From HGM05232 sp036661515 (GTDB lineage Bacteria > Bacteroidota > Bacteroidia > Bacteroidales > Muribaculaceae), in the NCBI GenBank assembly GCA_036661515.1, contig JAVWYO010000059.1, forward strand, positions 1-12,320: a DNA stretch of 12,320 bases, written 5' to 3'. Positions 5,657-12,320 of the stretch are shown in pieces. The notes beneath the pieces are model-generated. The model did not search any database. It was not told where the DNA came from and saw only the letters and a list, made by a program, of their open reading frames with translations. The translations under genes and the position numbers were made by a program. Numbering within the stretch: position 1 is the stretch's first letter; every line of letters starts with the position of its first letter.

Positions 5657-7567
5657 TTATTTTGTTTTCTCTATCAACGTAATAAGCTCATTAGAGACAC
5701 TTATGGCAGTGGCTAAATCCTTCTTTAAAATATTTTGTTGACGCAATCCTATCCAGTATATCGCTCCACCTATTGGGACAATAATCATTGCCATAATACC
5801 CACCCAACGGTAATTTGTAGGGTGATAAAAGAATAGGCTTCTTAATATAGGATAGTCCATTAGCTTATTTATAACAATTCTATCATGCGAATTACCAAGA
5901 TATTCTACCAGTTTTTCTAATTCTTCTGACATTATACGTAATTCATTTCGATCAAAACCTTTAAGCCAATACGTAATGTAAGATTGTCGCTTCGCATATC
6001 TATCAATAAATGCTTTGCATTGTAATTTTATTTGATTGATATATTCAAGAGCTACATCTGGCTCTATTTCGTCCATTACAATATCTTTTATTTCAACATT
6101 TCGCACTAAGTGCTGTCCTGTTATGCGCTTAAATACATTTCTATAAGCATCGGCATTAAATACTGCTGAATCATTTACTGATTTATATGTAAAGAATACG
6201 CCTAAAGGGAGCAAAACAGCGGTGCTTAACCATATACCTTGCCAAACTTCCCAAATGCCTTCTCTTGCAAGTTTATAACCAGTGTTATCAATGATGTAAT
6301 ATACGATAAAAAGGAGGACAGACACCACAATAGGGACAGCTAATCCACCCTTTCGTATAATTGCGCCGAGTGGAGCGCCAATAAAAAAGAATATTAAACA
6401 GGCAATTGATAATGTGAATTTCTTTTGCATCTCAATCTGATGTCGACGTATCGTAGATTTATCATCACCCATTGCATATCCTTTATACTCGTAATCTTGC
6501 TTTAATCGTGTTACCTTTGATAGAGCACTACTCACATACGTTCGTTTAATCTTTTCACTACTTCCATTGAATATAGAGTCGATATTTAGGACACGTGCAA
6601 GTGCTATTGGCTTTTGTTCGACAGCAACTGGGTTTCCGTCTTTATAAATAACTTTCACTTTTGGCATATCAAAATAAGGAGCATTTTTCAGCATAATAGC
6701 ATATTCAGCTCCTACACTATCTAATCGCACTCCAACAGAATCTATCGTGTGGCGTAGCTCTCCTAAATCTTTGCCAATATATTGATTACGCATGTTTTCA
6801 TCGTCCATACGATTGAAATTTGCATCAAATGGGATTAATATTTCTTTGTCGGCAAATGACTCTCTGCGATATAACATGTTGCGTCCAGCAGGGCGGTTAT
6901 CTTTTAAATCTTCAAAAGATTCTCCTTGATATAGTTTTAAAAACAAGTGTTTTTTATCCTCCGTGAAGCTCAATTTACCCGAATCAGAAAGTATCACATT
7001 AGCAGTACCATATCCCTTTGACACATCATAAATCATCAAATCGCGCAACATTCCCGTCTCTCTATTTTTCTCTTTTACAAATATATTGTATCCTGTGATT
7101 TGATCATAGAATACACCCTCAGGGATATCTAACTCTGGAGATTTCTGACGCATAGAATACAACAACGTCCACATCTTTACCTGCGCTTTAGGTAATACGT
7201 CATTTTGGAAAAAGAAGGCTCCAATTGCAACAAACGCGACAAATATTATTAAAGGGCTCATTACTTTCAATAACGATACTCCAGCCGACTTCATTGCCGT
7301 CAATTCAAACCGTTCTCCAAGATTACCAAATACCATCAGTGAAGCCAAAAGTATAGCGAGCGGTAATGCCAACGGTATCATTGTCATTGCCGCATAAAAG
7401 AATAATTCGCAAATAACTGAAATGTCTAACCCCTTACCTACAAGATCATCAATATACTTCCATAGGAACTGCATTAAAACGATAAAGAGGCAGATGAAGA
7501 AAGTCATCATAAATAACGGCAGAAAGGTCTGCAATATGAAAAGATATAATCTCTTTATCCTAAACAT
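5657..7567 (-). CDS. LptF/LptG family permease with long C-terminal extension
   Basis: Members of this family (PF03739, YjgP/YjgQ) form the inner-membrane part of the LptB2FG exporter that extracts lipopolysaccharide toward the outer membrane. Numbering from the GTG at 7570: hydrophobic segments at about 14-36, 55-80 and 102-122, a large periplasmic region (about 123-383, where the family has a jellyroll), then segments at about 384-402, 409-428 and 443-462. The family motifs FGNLGERFELTAMKSAG (81-97) and FIGAPLGAIIRKGG (396-409) are clear. A soluble region of some 125 residues follows, then a seventh hydrophobic segment (588-608), giving 636-637 residues against about 360 for E. coli LptF or LptG. 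I take the ATG at 7567 over the GTG at 7570. Whether it acts as LptF or LptG is not decided. It is transcribed ahead of ribBA. Confidence 0.93.
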   Translation of the reverse strand: MFRIKRLYLFILQTFLPLFMMTFFICLFIVLMQFLWKYIDDLVGKGLDISVICELFFYAAMTMIPLALPLAILLASLMVFGNLGERFELTAMKSAGVSLLKVMSPLIIFVAFVAIGAFFFQNDVLPKAQVKMWTLLYSMRQKSPELDIPEGVFYDQITGYNIFVKEKNRETGMLRDLMIYDVSKGYGTANVILSDSGKLSFTEDKKHLFLKLYQGESFEDLKDNRPAGRNMLYRRESFADKEILIPFDANFNRMDDENMRNQYIGKDLGELRHTIDSVGVRLDSVGAEYAIMLKNAPYFDMPKVKVIYKDGNPVAVEQKPIALARVLNIDSIFNGSSEKIKRTYVSSALSKVTRLKQDYEYKGYAMGDDKSTIRRHQIEMQKKFTLSIACLIFFFIGAPLGAIIRKGGLAVPIVVSVLLFIVYYIIDNTGYKLAREGIWEVWQGIWLSTAVLLPLGVFFTYKSVNDSAVFNADAYRNVFKRITGQHLVRNVEIKDIVMDEIEPDVALEYINQIKLQCKAFIDRYAKRQSYITYWLKGFDRNELRIMSEELEKLVEYLGNSHDRIVINKLMDYPILRSLFFYHPTNYRWVGIMAMIIVPIGGAIYWIGLRQQNILKKDLATAISVSNELITLIEKTK

Positions 7568-7589
7568 CACATATTAATAAATAATAGTG

Positions 7590-7621
7590 CAAAATTAATG
7601 ATTTATGCGATATAAACTCAA
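7590..7621 (-). promoter_or_regulatory. Promoter of the permease-ribBA unit
   Basis: On the minus strand TTG (7621-7619), a 21-base spacer, then TAATTTTG (7597-7590), which fits the Bacteroidota promoter form. It lies in the gap between the START-like gene and the permease, 23 bases before the permease ATG. It suggests that the permease and ribBA can be transcribed apart from the START-like gene. Confidence 0.6.
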
Positions 7622-7659
7622 TAAGAATGGAAACAAATTGGTTATGATTGTATATATTA

Positions 7660-8046
7660 CTATAAACAGCCAATACATCGCTTTAATACGTAGATTTGGG
7701 AATTCCATAAATTCATGGATTCGTCAAGCTCATCACTATCTGAGAAATCGGTTATGGATAATATTGTGGAGTCTGTAATCTCAGACACTGAAATTTTAAA
7801 TTCAAAGAAATGGTTGTCGTCAACGTCATCATTCCATCTAAGACGAATAAAATATCCCATTCTAATACTAATCTGCAAAGCATCGGATTCAGTACCGCTC
7901 CACTTAAATGTGAATTTCTTACCAATATGCTCGACACTATCGGCAAACCATTGCGAAAGTCCAGATGCAGAAGCTATATACCCCCAAAGCAACATTATTG
8001 GGGTTCTTTTCATATCATATTCGAGAGTGAACTTATCTTTACTCAT
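7660..8046 (-). CDS. START-like domain protein (small SRPBCC-type)
   Basis: A 128-residue protein that I recognise as the small START-like type common in Bacteroidota, a relative of the AHSA1/SRPBCC helix-grip fold. Visible features are FTLEYDMKRTPIMLLWGYIA near the N-terminus, then SGLSQWFADSV (29-39), a stretch typical of AHSA1-like proteins, alternating strands (KKFTFKW, GYFIRLRW, FFEFKISVSEI, STILSITDF) and a C-terminal helix LWNSQIYVLKRCIGC. No signal peptide or membrane segment is seen, so it should be cytoplasmic. No catalytic residues are known to me; the fold usually binds hydrophobic ligands or acts as a chaperone-like module. It reads in the same direction as the permease and ribBA, 92 bases ahead of the permease. 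I recall the same neighbour order in Bacteroides, but did not check it. Its specific role is unknown. Confidence 0.85.
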   Translation of the reverse strand: MSKDKFTLEYDMKRTPIMLLWGYIASASGLSQWFADSVEHIGKKFTFKWSGTESDALQISIRMGYFIRLRWNDDVDDNHFFEFKISVSEITDSTILSITDFSDSDELDESMNLWNSQIYVLKRCIGCL

Positions 8047-8245
8047 AACTTAGATTATAGATGTTTCTTACTATGTGATTTTTCGGGTGCTAAATAAACA
8101 CATTATTTAGAGTCACACAATTTTTTTCGTGTTTTTTGACAACTAAATGATTAAAATTATTGAAATATTGAAATTTAGGTGTTTTTTCTTAAAGCATCTA
8201 AATTATTAATTATACTTTTGTAATAATACAAAAATACATAATGAT
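8047..8245. promoter_or_regulatory. Divergent spacer with pta -7 box at 8213-8220
   Basis: This very AT-rich stretch separates the minus-strand START-like gene from plus-strand pta. TACTTTTG at 8213-8220 fits TAnnTTTG and lies 25 bases before the pta ATG. Its upstream element is weak; only T-rich sequence lies near the expected place. No clear TAnnTTTG box was found on the minus strand for the START-like gene. No strong hairpin was seen. Confidence 0.55.
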
Positions 8246-9256
8246 ATGGGACTATTTGACGCACTCAAAAGCAAAGCAATGGCTCACAAGCAGCGCATCG
8301 TTTTAGCTGAGGGAACAGAACATCGTACATTAACAGCAGCTAATCAACTTATAGCTGATGGCGTAGCTGATATTATTCTTGTCGGCAACCCCGATGAAAT
8401 TAATACTGAGGCCACTAAGCTCAATCTTGCTCACATTAGTGGGGCTACCATAGTTAATCCACAAGACCCTAAAGTTCTTGAAAAGTATGCTCAAATATTT
8501 TATGAGCTTCGCAAGTCTAAAGGAGTAACAATAGAAGATGCGCGTAGCATTGCAAGTAATCCACTCTATTTTGGTTGTTTATTAATAAAGGCTGGTGATG
8601 CTGATGGACAAGTAGCAGGAGCCTTGAATACTACTGGGAATGTACTTCGTGCAGCCTTTCAGGTTGTTAAGACTGCACCCGGCATCAGTGTTGTATCAGG
8701 TGCATTTTTAATGCAACTACCCACAGGCTCGCCTTATGGTAGTGATGGGCTTATGGTGTTTGCTGACTGTGCAGTGGTTCCAGCGCCTACAGCTGAAGAG
8801 CTTGCCCAGATAGCCATCTCTACGGCAAAGACAGCTCGTGATATTGCAGGTATAGAGCCACATGTTGCAATGCTAAGTTTCTCAACAAAAGGGAGTGCTT
8901 CGCATGAGAATGTAACGAAAGTTGTAACTGCGACTAAATTAGCTCATGAAATGGAGCCAAGCCTTTCTATCGATGGAGAATTACAGGCCGATGCAGCGCT
9001 TGTGCCCTCAATAGGATTTAGCAAAGCGCCTGGAAGTAATATCGCAGGGCATGCAAATGTTCTTGTATTTCCATCTCTTGAAGTTGGCAATATTGCATAT
9101 AAACTTGTTCAACGTCTTGCTGGAGCTCAAGCCGTAGGTCCAATTCTTCAAGGTCTTGCAGCACCAGTTAATGATTTATCGCGTGGTTGCAGTCCAGAGG
9201 ATATATATAAGACAGTGATTATAACTTGTAATCAAGCCATAGGAATGGCAAAATAA
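8246..9256 (+). CDS. pta: Phosphate acetyltransferase
   Basis: Converts acetyl-CoA and phosphate into acetyl phosphate and CoA, the first step of acetate production; cytoplasmic. The 336-residue protein is the short form with only the PTA/PTB catalytic domain, without the N-terminal DRTGG and AAA-like regions of E. coli Pta. Visible landmarks: RIVLAEGTEHRTLTAA (17-32), NPLYFGCLLIKAGDADGQVAGA (105-126), YGSDGLMVFADCAVVPAPTAEELAQIA (164-190), and the C-terminal NVLVFPSLEVGNIAYKLVQRLAGA with GPILQGLAAPVNDLSRGCS. In that last motif Ser312 and Arg313 correspond to active-site Ser309 and Arg310 of the Methanosarcina enzyme. PTA rather than phosphate butyryltransferase is supported by the motif and by ackA 11 bases downstream. 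Confidence 0.96.
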   Translation: MGLFDALKSKAMAHKQRIVLAEGTEHRTLTAANQLIADGVADIILVGNPDEINTEATKLNLAHISGATIVNPQDPKVLEKYAQIFYELRKSKGVTIEDARSIASNPLYFGCLLIKAGDADGQVAGALNTTGNVLRAAFQVVKTAPGISVVSGAFLMQLPTGSPYGSDGLMVFADCAVVPAPTAEELAQIAISTAKTARDIAGIEPHVAMLSFSTKGSASHENVTKVVTATKLAHEMEPSLSIDGELQADAALVPSIGFSKAPGSNIAGHANVLVFPSLEVGNIAYKLVQRLAGAQAVGPILQGLAAPVNDLSRGCSPEDIYKTVIITCNQAIGMAK

Positions 9257-9267
9257 TATTAGATATA

Positions 9268-10476
9268 ATGAATATATTAGTTCTTAACTGCGGAAGCAGT
9301 TCAGTGAAGTACAAACTTATTGAAGTAAACAGTAATGTCACCCTTGCAGAAGGAGGGGTTGAAAAGATTGGATTGAAAGATGCGTTTTTGAAGTTCAAAC
9401 TTTCAGATGGGAGTAAAAAGCAACTTAATATTGATATACCAGACCATCGAGCAGCGATACTTTCTATTTTTGATGTTCTTATGAGCAAAGAAAATGGTTG
9501 CATAAGTAGTTATGATGAAATTGATGCAGTAGGTCATAGAGTTGTGCATGGTGGCGAGAAGTTTAATAAGAGTGTGCTAATTGATGCTGAAGTTATAGCC
9601 AAAATAAAGGAATGCTACGGTATTGCACCACTTCATAATCCAGTGAATATGGCTGGTATTGATGCAATCACCGCAATAATGCCAAATACACCGCAAGTAG
9701 CAGTTTTTGATACAGCATTTCACCAGACAATGCCACAAAAGGCCTTTATGTATGCTCTTCCTTATGAGCTGTATAAGAATGATGGTATACGTCGCTATGG
9801 ATTTCATGGTACGAGTCATCGCTATGTATCAAAACGTGTGTGTGAGTTTCTTAATGTACCATACGAGAAACAACGCATCATAACATGTCACATAGGTAAT
9901 GGTGGATCTATTACAGCCATCAAAGATGGTAAGTCGGTTGACACGTCAATGGGATTAACTCCAGTTGAGGGCTTGATGATGGGAACAAGGAGTGGAGATG
10001 TAGATCCTGGTGCACTTACATACATAATGCAGAAGCACAATCTTGATGCAAAAGGTATTCAAAATCTTGTAAATAAAGAGAGTGGAGTAAAAGGTATCTC
10101 GGGAATATCATCTGATATGCGCGATATCGAGGCTGCCATAGCTGCAGGCAATGCTCGTGCAATACTTGCTCTTGACATGTATGAATATCGGATATTGAAA
10201 TACGTAGGAGCCTATGCCGCAGTTCTTGGAGGTGTTGATATAATAGTATTCACTGGAGGTGTTGGCGAAAACCAATATGGTGTTCGTGAGAATGTGTGCG
10301 CTCCACTTGCATTTATGGGAGTAAAGGTAGATGTAGCATTAAATGCCACGATAAGAGGAAAAGAGGCAATAATTAGCACGTCGGATTCGAAAGTGAAAGT
10401 AGTAATTATCCCTACCGATGAAGAGTATATGATAGCGAGAGATACGGAAGAAATCGTAAAAGACTTGAGAGGATAA
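9268..10476 (+). CDS. ackA: Acetate kinase
   Basis: Converts acetyl phosphate and ADP into acetate and ATP, completing the fermentative ATP-yielding branch started by pta. The 402-residue protein has normal family length and all key residues at the numbers used for the Methanosarcina enzyme: Asn7, Ser10, Ser12 and Lys14 in NCGSSSVKYK, Arg91 in GHRVVHGG, Asp148 in VFDTAFH, His180 in YGFHGTSH and Arg241 in MMGTRSGDVDPG; Glu385 or Glu386 near the end matches the metal-binding Glu384. The adenosine-site motif FTGGVGEN (328-335) is present. The ATG at 9268 begins the conserved MNILVLNCGSSS. pta and ackA form a two-gene operon with one terminator after ackA. Confidence 0.98.
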   Translation: MNILVLNCGSSSVKYKLIEVNSNVTLAEGGVEKIGLKDAFLKFKLSDGSKKQLNIDIPDHRAAILSIFDVLMSKENGCISSYDEIDAVGHRVVHGGEKFNKSVLIDAEVIAKIKECYGIAPLHNPVNMAGIDAITAIMPNTPQVAVFDTAFHQTMPQKAFMYALPYELYKNDGIRRYGFHGTSHRYVSKRVCEFLNVPYEKQRIITCHIGNGGSITAIKDGKSVDTSMGLTPVEGLMMGTRSGDVDPGALTYIMQKHNLDAKGIQNLVNKESGVKGISGISSDMRDIEAAIAAGNARAILALDMYEYRILKYVGAYAAVLGGVDIIVFTGGVGENQYGVRENVCAPLAFMGVKVDVALNATIRGKEAIISTSDSKVKVVIIPTDEEYMIARDTEEIVKDLRG

Positions 10477-10499
10477 AAGCAGGTAATGCGTTGATTATA

Positions 10500-10543
10500 A
10501 AGAGCTACCAACTTGTATTTAGTTGGTAGCTCTTCTGATTTTA
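10500..10543 (+). terminator. Terminator of pta-ackA
   Basis: AAGAGCTACCAACT (10500-10513), loop TGTATTT, AGTTGGTAGCTCTT (10521-10534): a perfect 14-bp stem beginning 24 bases after the ackA stop. The following tract (CTGATTTTAT) is only modestly T-rich, so termination may rest mainly on the stem. Confidence 0.85.
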
Positions 10544-10551
10544 TAAGGAAT

Positions 10552-10578
10552 AGTACGCAGTGTACGCACAGTACGCAC
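10552..10578 (-). repeat. Three-unit 9-bp array, inverted partner of 3301-3327
   Basis: On the minus strand the units read GTGCGTACT, GTGCGTACA, CTGCGTACT, each 9 bases. As at 3301-3327, an A-run (here A7, complement of 10580-10586) precedes the array on its own strand and CCTTATAA (complement of 10541-10548) follows it closely. It starts 18 bases after the ackA terminator stem. Confidence 0.7.
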
Positions 10579-10670
10579 ATTTTTTTCTTAATTTTGGTGA
10601 TAGTTTTAATATTATTAGTGTCCGCTAAACTTTAAAAAGAAGAAGAATCTCACATACGAGGTGCTTACAG

Positions 10671-10814
10671 GATATTGTGCTCATTTATCGTCGCAGATGG
10701 ATTATAGAGTCATTATTCAAGCAAATAAAACAGAATTTTCCACTTCGCTACTTTTATGGAGAAAGTGAAAATGCCATCAAAATCCAAATTTGGGTCACTT
10801 TGATTGGAAACCAG
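10671..10814 (+). pseudogene. Remnant of an IS4-family transposase (C-terminal part)
   Basis: About 48 codons in one frame read DIVLIYRRRWIIE, then SLFKQIKQNFPLRYFYGE, then SENAIKIQIWVTLIGN. They contain the IS4-family signature Y(2)R(3)E(6)K exactly: Tyr at 10686, Arg at 10695, Glu at 10707, Lys at 10728. The Glu is the last member of the catalytic DDE triad. The frame is open upstream only to a stop at 10626-10628, so the earlier 250 or more residues with both catalytic Asp are absent, and the family resemblance stops after GNQ. It is a dead fragment. TGTCCGCTAAACTTT (near 10619-10633) might be an old element end fused to this part by deletion, but no matching inverted copy was found downstream. 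Confidence 0.85.
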
Positions 10815-10832
10815 ATCGAATTTGATAAAAGG

Positions 10833-10858
10833 AATCGCCCCACAATAGTAGGGCGATT
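10833..10858 (-). terminator. Terminator of the ATPase gene
   Basis: AATCGCCC (10833-10840), 10-base loop, GGGCGATT (10851-10858): a perfect 8-bp stem. On the minus strand it is followed by CCTTTTATC and lies 6 bases past the ATPase stop. The T-run is short, so it is a moderate rather than strong terminator. Confidence 0.7.
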
Positions 10859-10864
10859 TGCTCA

Positions 10865-12175
10865 TTATTCCATATCATCGAGCGACAGTCCTTGATATTC
10901 AATACAGTATTTAGGGTATTTTTTTACGATGCCTGTCGCCTTATTTTCGAGTAGAGACAAACTTATTTTTTGCTTGTTTCTCTTTATCTCACAAAACAGA
11001 AGCCGTTTTTCATAGTCATTAACAGCCACGATATCAATCTCATTTTCTCCTTTATTATCCCAATAACCTTGCACATCGGAGAATTGTTTTGATTCAATCA
11101 TCTTTGCTCTGAAAAACTTCTCCAATACAATGCCACTGTATACGTCATAGTCCCGTTCCACAATGTTGCGGACATATTCTAAGTTGCCAATTTCCACGGC
11201 ACTTCGAAATTTGTAGATAAAACGAAACCAGAGATTCAGGAAGTTATCCTCTATCAGGTATTTATTTGAACGGCTTCCCTCTTTTGCACCGAAAGGACGG
11301 ATTCGTTTGATGATATTGTACTCTTTTTCGAGTTTATCCAAATAACCACCCACAGGCATATTCAGCATACTTTCTATCTCTCCACGTTCTGTCTTTGAAG
11401 ATGCGATTAAAGATAGAATAGAGAAATAGTTGCCGTAATCTTTCCCGAACTCATCTATAAGTACATCCCGTCCCTCGCTCAGAAAATAGGAACCCTCTTT
11501 AAAAATGGTATTCAAAATCGCTTGTTTTGTGAATGCCCTTGATTGCACTAACTGTTCAATGTATTTGGCTACGCCACCTGTAACCATATAGAATGCCAAT
11601 AAGTCATCGGTTGTATAATTGGGATAGTGGTCGCTCAATATCTCTTTAATCGTATAAATATCAAACGGTTTAATAATCAGACGAGAGGTAGCTCTGCCAA
11701 ATAGCGGTTCTTTTGAGTTTTCAAAGATTTTTTTCATCATAGAGTAAATCGAACCACATAGAACTATATTTATGCGACTCTGCTCCTTAAAAGAGTCCCA
11801 AATATTCTGCATATCACTAAAGACAGAACTGTTTAGAGTGCTAAATTCCTGAAATTCATCTATGATCAATGTAAAATTGTGCTCTTTAGAAAGCTGCATT
11901 AACACTTTAAACAGTTCTGAGAAGGTCTGGAAATTTCCAAGTGATAAGGATAATTTTTCTTCTACTTCACGGGTAAATTCCTCGCATAAAAGTATTTCGT
12001 TCTTCTTGGCTACAAAGAAGTAAAGTACCGGTGTCTGCTGAAAAGCACGTTTTAGGAGTGTTGTTTTCCCAACACGCCTGCGGCCGACCATAACGGTCAT
12101 CTGAGCTGTATCTGCTGAAATAGCCTCTGTATCTCGAAGTGTGGCAATTTCATTTTGTCTATCGTAAAATTTCAT
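10865..12175 (-). CDS. ATPase with C-terminal nuclease-like domain (PF01637/DUF234 type)
   Basis: A 436-residue P-loop ATPase of the archaeal-type family (ATPase_2, of the STAND-related MNS group). Residues 31-39 (GRRRVGKTT) are Walker A, 103-111 (LIIDEFQEF) Walker B with Asp106-Glu107, 137-142 (IVLCGS) a sensor-like strand, and FGRATSR (159-165) and KPFD (169-172) are typical of the family. Residues about 245-325 should form a winged-helix region. The C-terminal part resembles DUF234, a restriction-endonuclease-like fold: Glu379/Asp381 in ENEID and Glu396-x-Lys398 in CEIKRNK match the E-x-D ... E-x-K layout, so catalytic residues appear intact. Function is unknown for the family; it is often strain-variable and near mobile DNA, as here beside a transposase remnant. 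It is monocistronic. The ATG at 12175 is well placed. Confidence 0.92.
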   Translation of the reverse strand: MKFYDRQNEIATLRDTEAISADTAQMTVMVGRRRVGKTTLLKRAFQQTPVLYFFVAKKNEILLCEEFTREVEEKLSLSLGNFQTFSELFKVLMQLSKEHNFTLIIDEFQEFSTLNSSVFSDMQNIWDSFKEQSRINIVLCGSIYSMMKKIFENSKEPLFGRATSRLIIKPFDIYTIKEILSDHYPNYTTDDLLAFYMVTGGVAKYIEQLVQSRAFTKQAILNTIFKEGSYFLSEGRDVLIDEFGKDYGNYFSILSLIASSKTERGEIESMLNMPVGGYLDKLEKEYNIIKRIRPFGAKEGSRSNKYLIEDNFLNLWFRFIYKFRSAVEIGNLEYVRNIVERDYDVYSGIVLEKFFRAKMIESKQFSDVQGYWDNKGENEIDIVAVNDYEKRLLFCEIKRNKQKISLSLLENKATGIVKKYPKYCIEYQGLSLDDME

Positions 12176-12205
12176 ATTCTCTCATATTTAATTATAGCAA
12201 CGTGT

Positions 12206-12216
12206 GTTACAGTAAC
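12206..12216. promoter_or_regulatory. Palindrome GTTACAGTAAC in the ATPase 5' region
   Basis: A perfect 5-bp inverted repeat around one A, between the candidate -7 box and the ATPase start. The position suits an operator, but such short palindromes arise by chance and no regulator is visible. Confidence 0.25.
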
Positions 12217-12232
12217 GACGGTTGCGATAATG

Positions 12233-12240
12233 CAAATATA
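12233..12240 (-). promoter_or_regulatory. -7 box of the ATPase gene
   Basis: On the minus strand TATATTTG fits TAnnTTTG and lies about 57 bases before the ATPase ATG. The upstream element is poor (TTCTC in place of TTTG). Confidence 0.5.
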
Positions 12241-12320
12241 ATGCTTTTATATGAATCCGTGAGAATAATTGAAGAAAAATCGCATCTGGTTAAACCTCCG
12301 CCACAAGAAACGCCTATTCC

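Noticed and set aside
10589..10596. TAATTTTG, a -7 box match reading into the transposase remnant
   Set aside because: No upstream TTTG at the right distance and no intact gene follows; such matches are expected by chance in AT-rich DNA.
10815..10895. Continuation of the transposase frame to 10895
   Set aside because: After GNQ the translation no longer resembles transposase, and its end overlaps the ATPase terminator and gene on the other strand.

Overview
The window looks like chromosomal DNA from a member of the Bacteroidales (phylum Bacteroidota). The evidence is an AT-rich sequence, promoter boxes of the Bacteroidota form TAnnTTTG with an upstream TTTG or TTG, start codons preceded by A/T-rich stretches rather than clear Shine-Dalgarno sequences, and proteins (L13, S2, EF-Ts, RibBA, a long LptF/LptG-type permease, a small START-like protein) that read as Bacteroidales versions. 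I do not name a genus.

Layout. 1-438 has no gene I can support: a spacer with short iterated motifs facing each other, then a strong promoter (295-325) and the rplM leader. 439-3159 is the translation operon rplM-rpsI-rpsB-tsf (L13, S9, S2, EF-Ts), closed by a clear terminator at 3184-3214. A 128-base gap inside this operon, between rpsI and rpsB, can fold into two good hairpins. 3456-4325 encodes a secreted protein of unknown function whose C-terminal half resembles the FlgT C-terminal domain. It converges on the next operon, and one long hairpin serves both directions. On the minus strand, in transcription order, come a START-like domain protein (8046-7660), a long LptF/LptG family permease (7567-5657) and bifunctional ribBA (5632-4415). 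8246-10476 on the plus strand is pta-ackA, the two-step acetyl-CoA to acetate pathway that yields ATP, closed by a 14-bp stem. The right end is accessory DNA: an iterated 9-bp motif array, a remnant of an IS4-family transposase (about 10671-10814), and a minus-strand ATPase with a C-terminal nuclease-like domain (12175-10865) of the PF01637/DUF234 type.

How it fits together. Most of the window is housekeeping: ribosome and elongation factor synthesis, riboflavin precursor synthesis, lipopolysaccharide transport and acetate fermentation. I do not see a clear new multi-gene system. The items most worth a second look are the structured rpsI-rpsB spacer, two matching 9-bp arrays (3301-3327 and 10552-10578) lying just past operon terminators in opposite orientations, the inverted ATCTGTG arrays at the left edge, and the orphan ATPase beside transposon debris.
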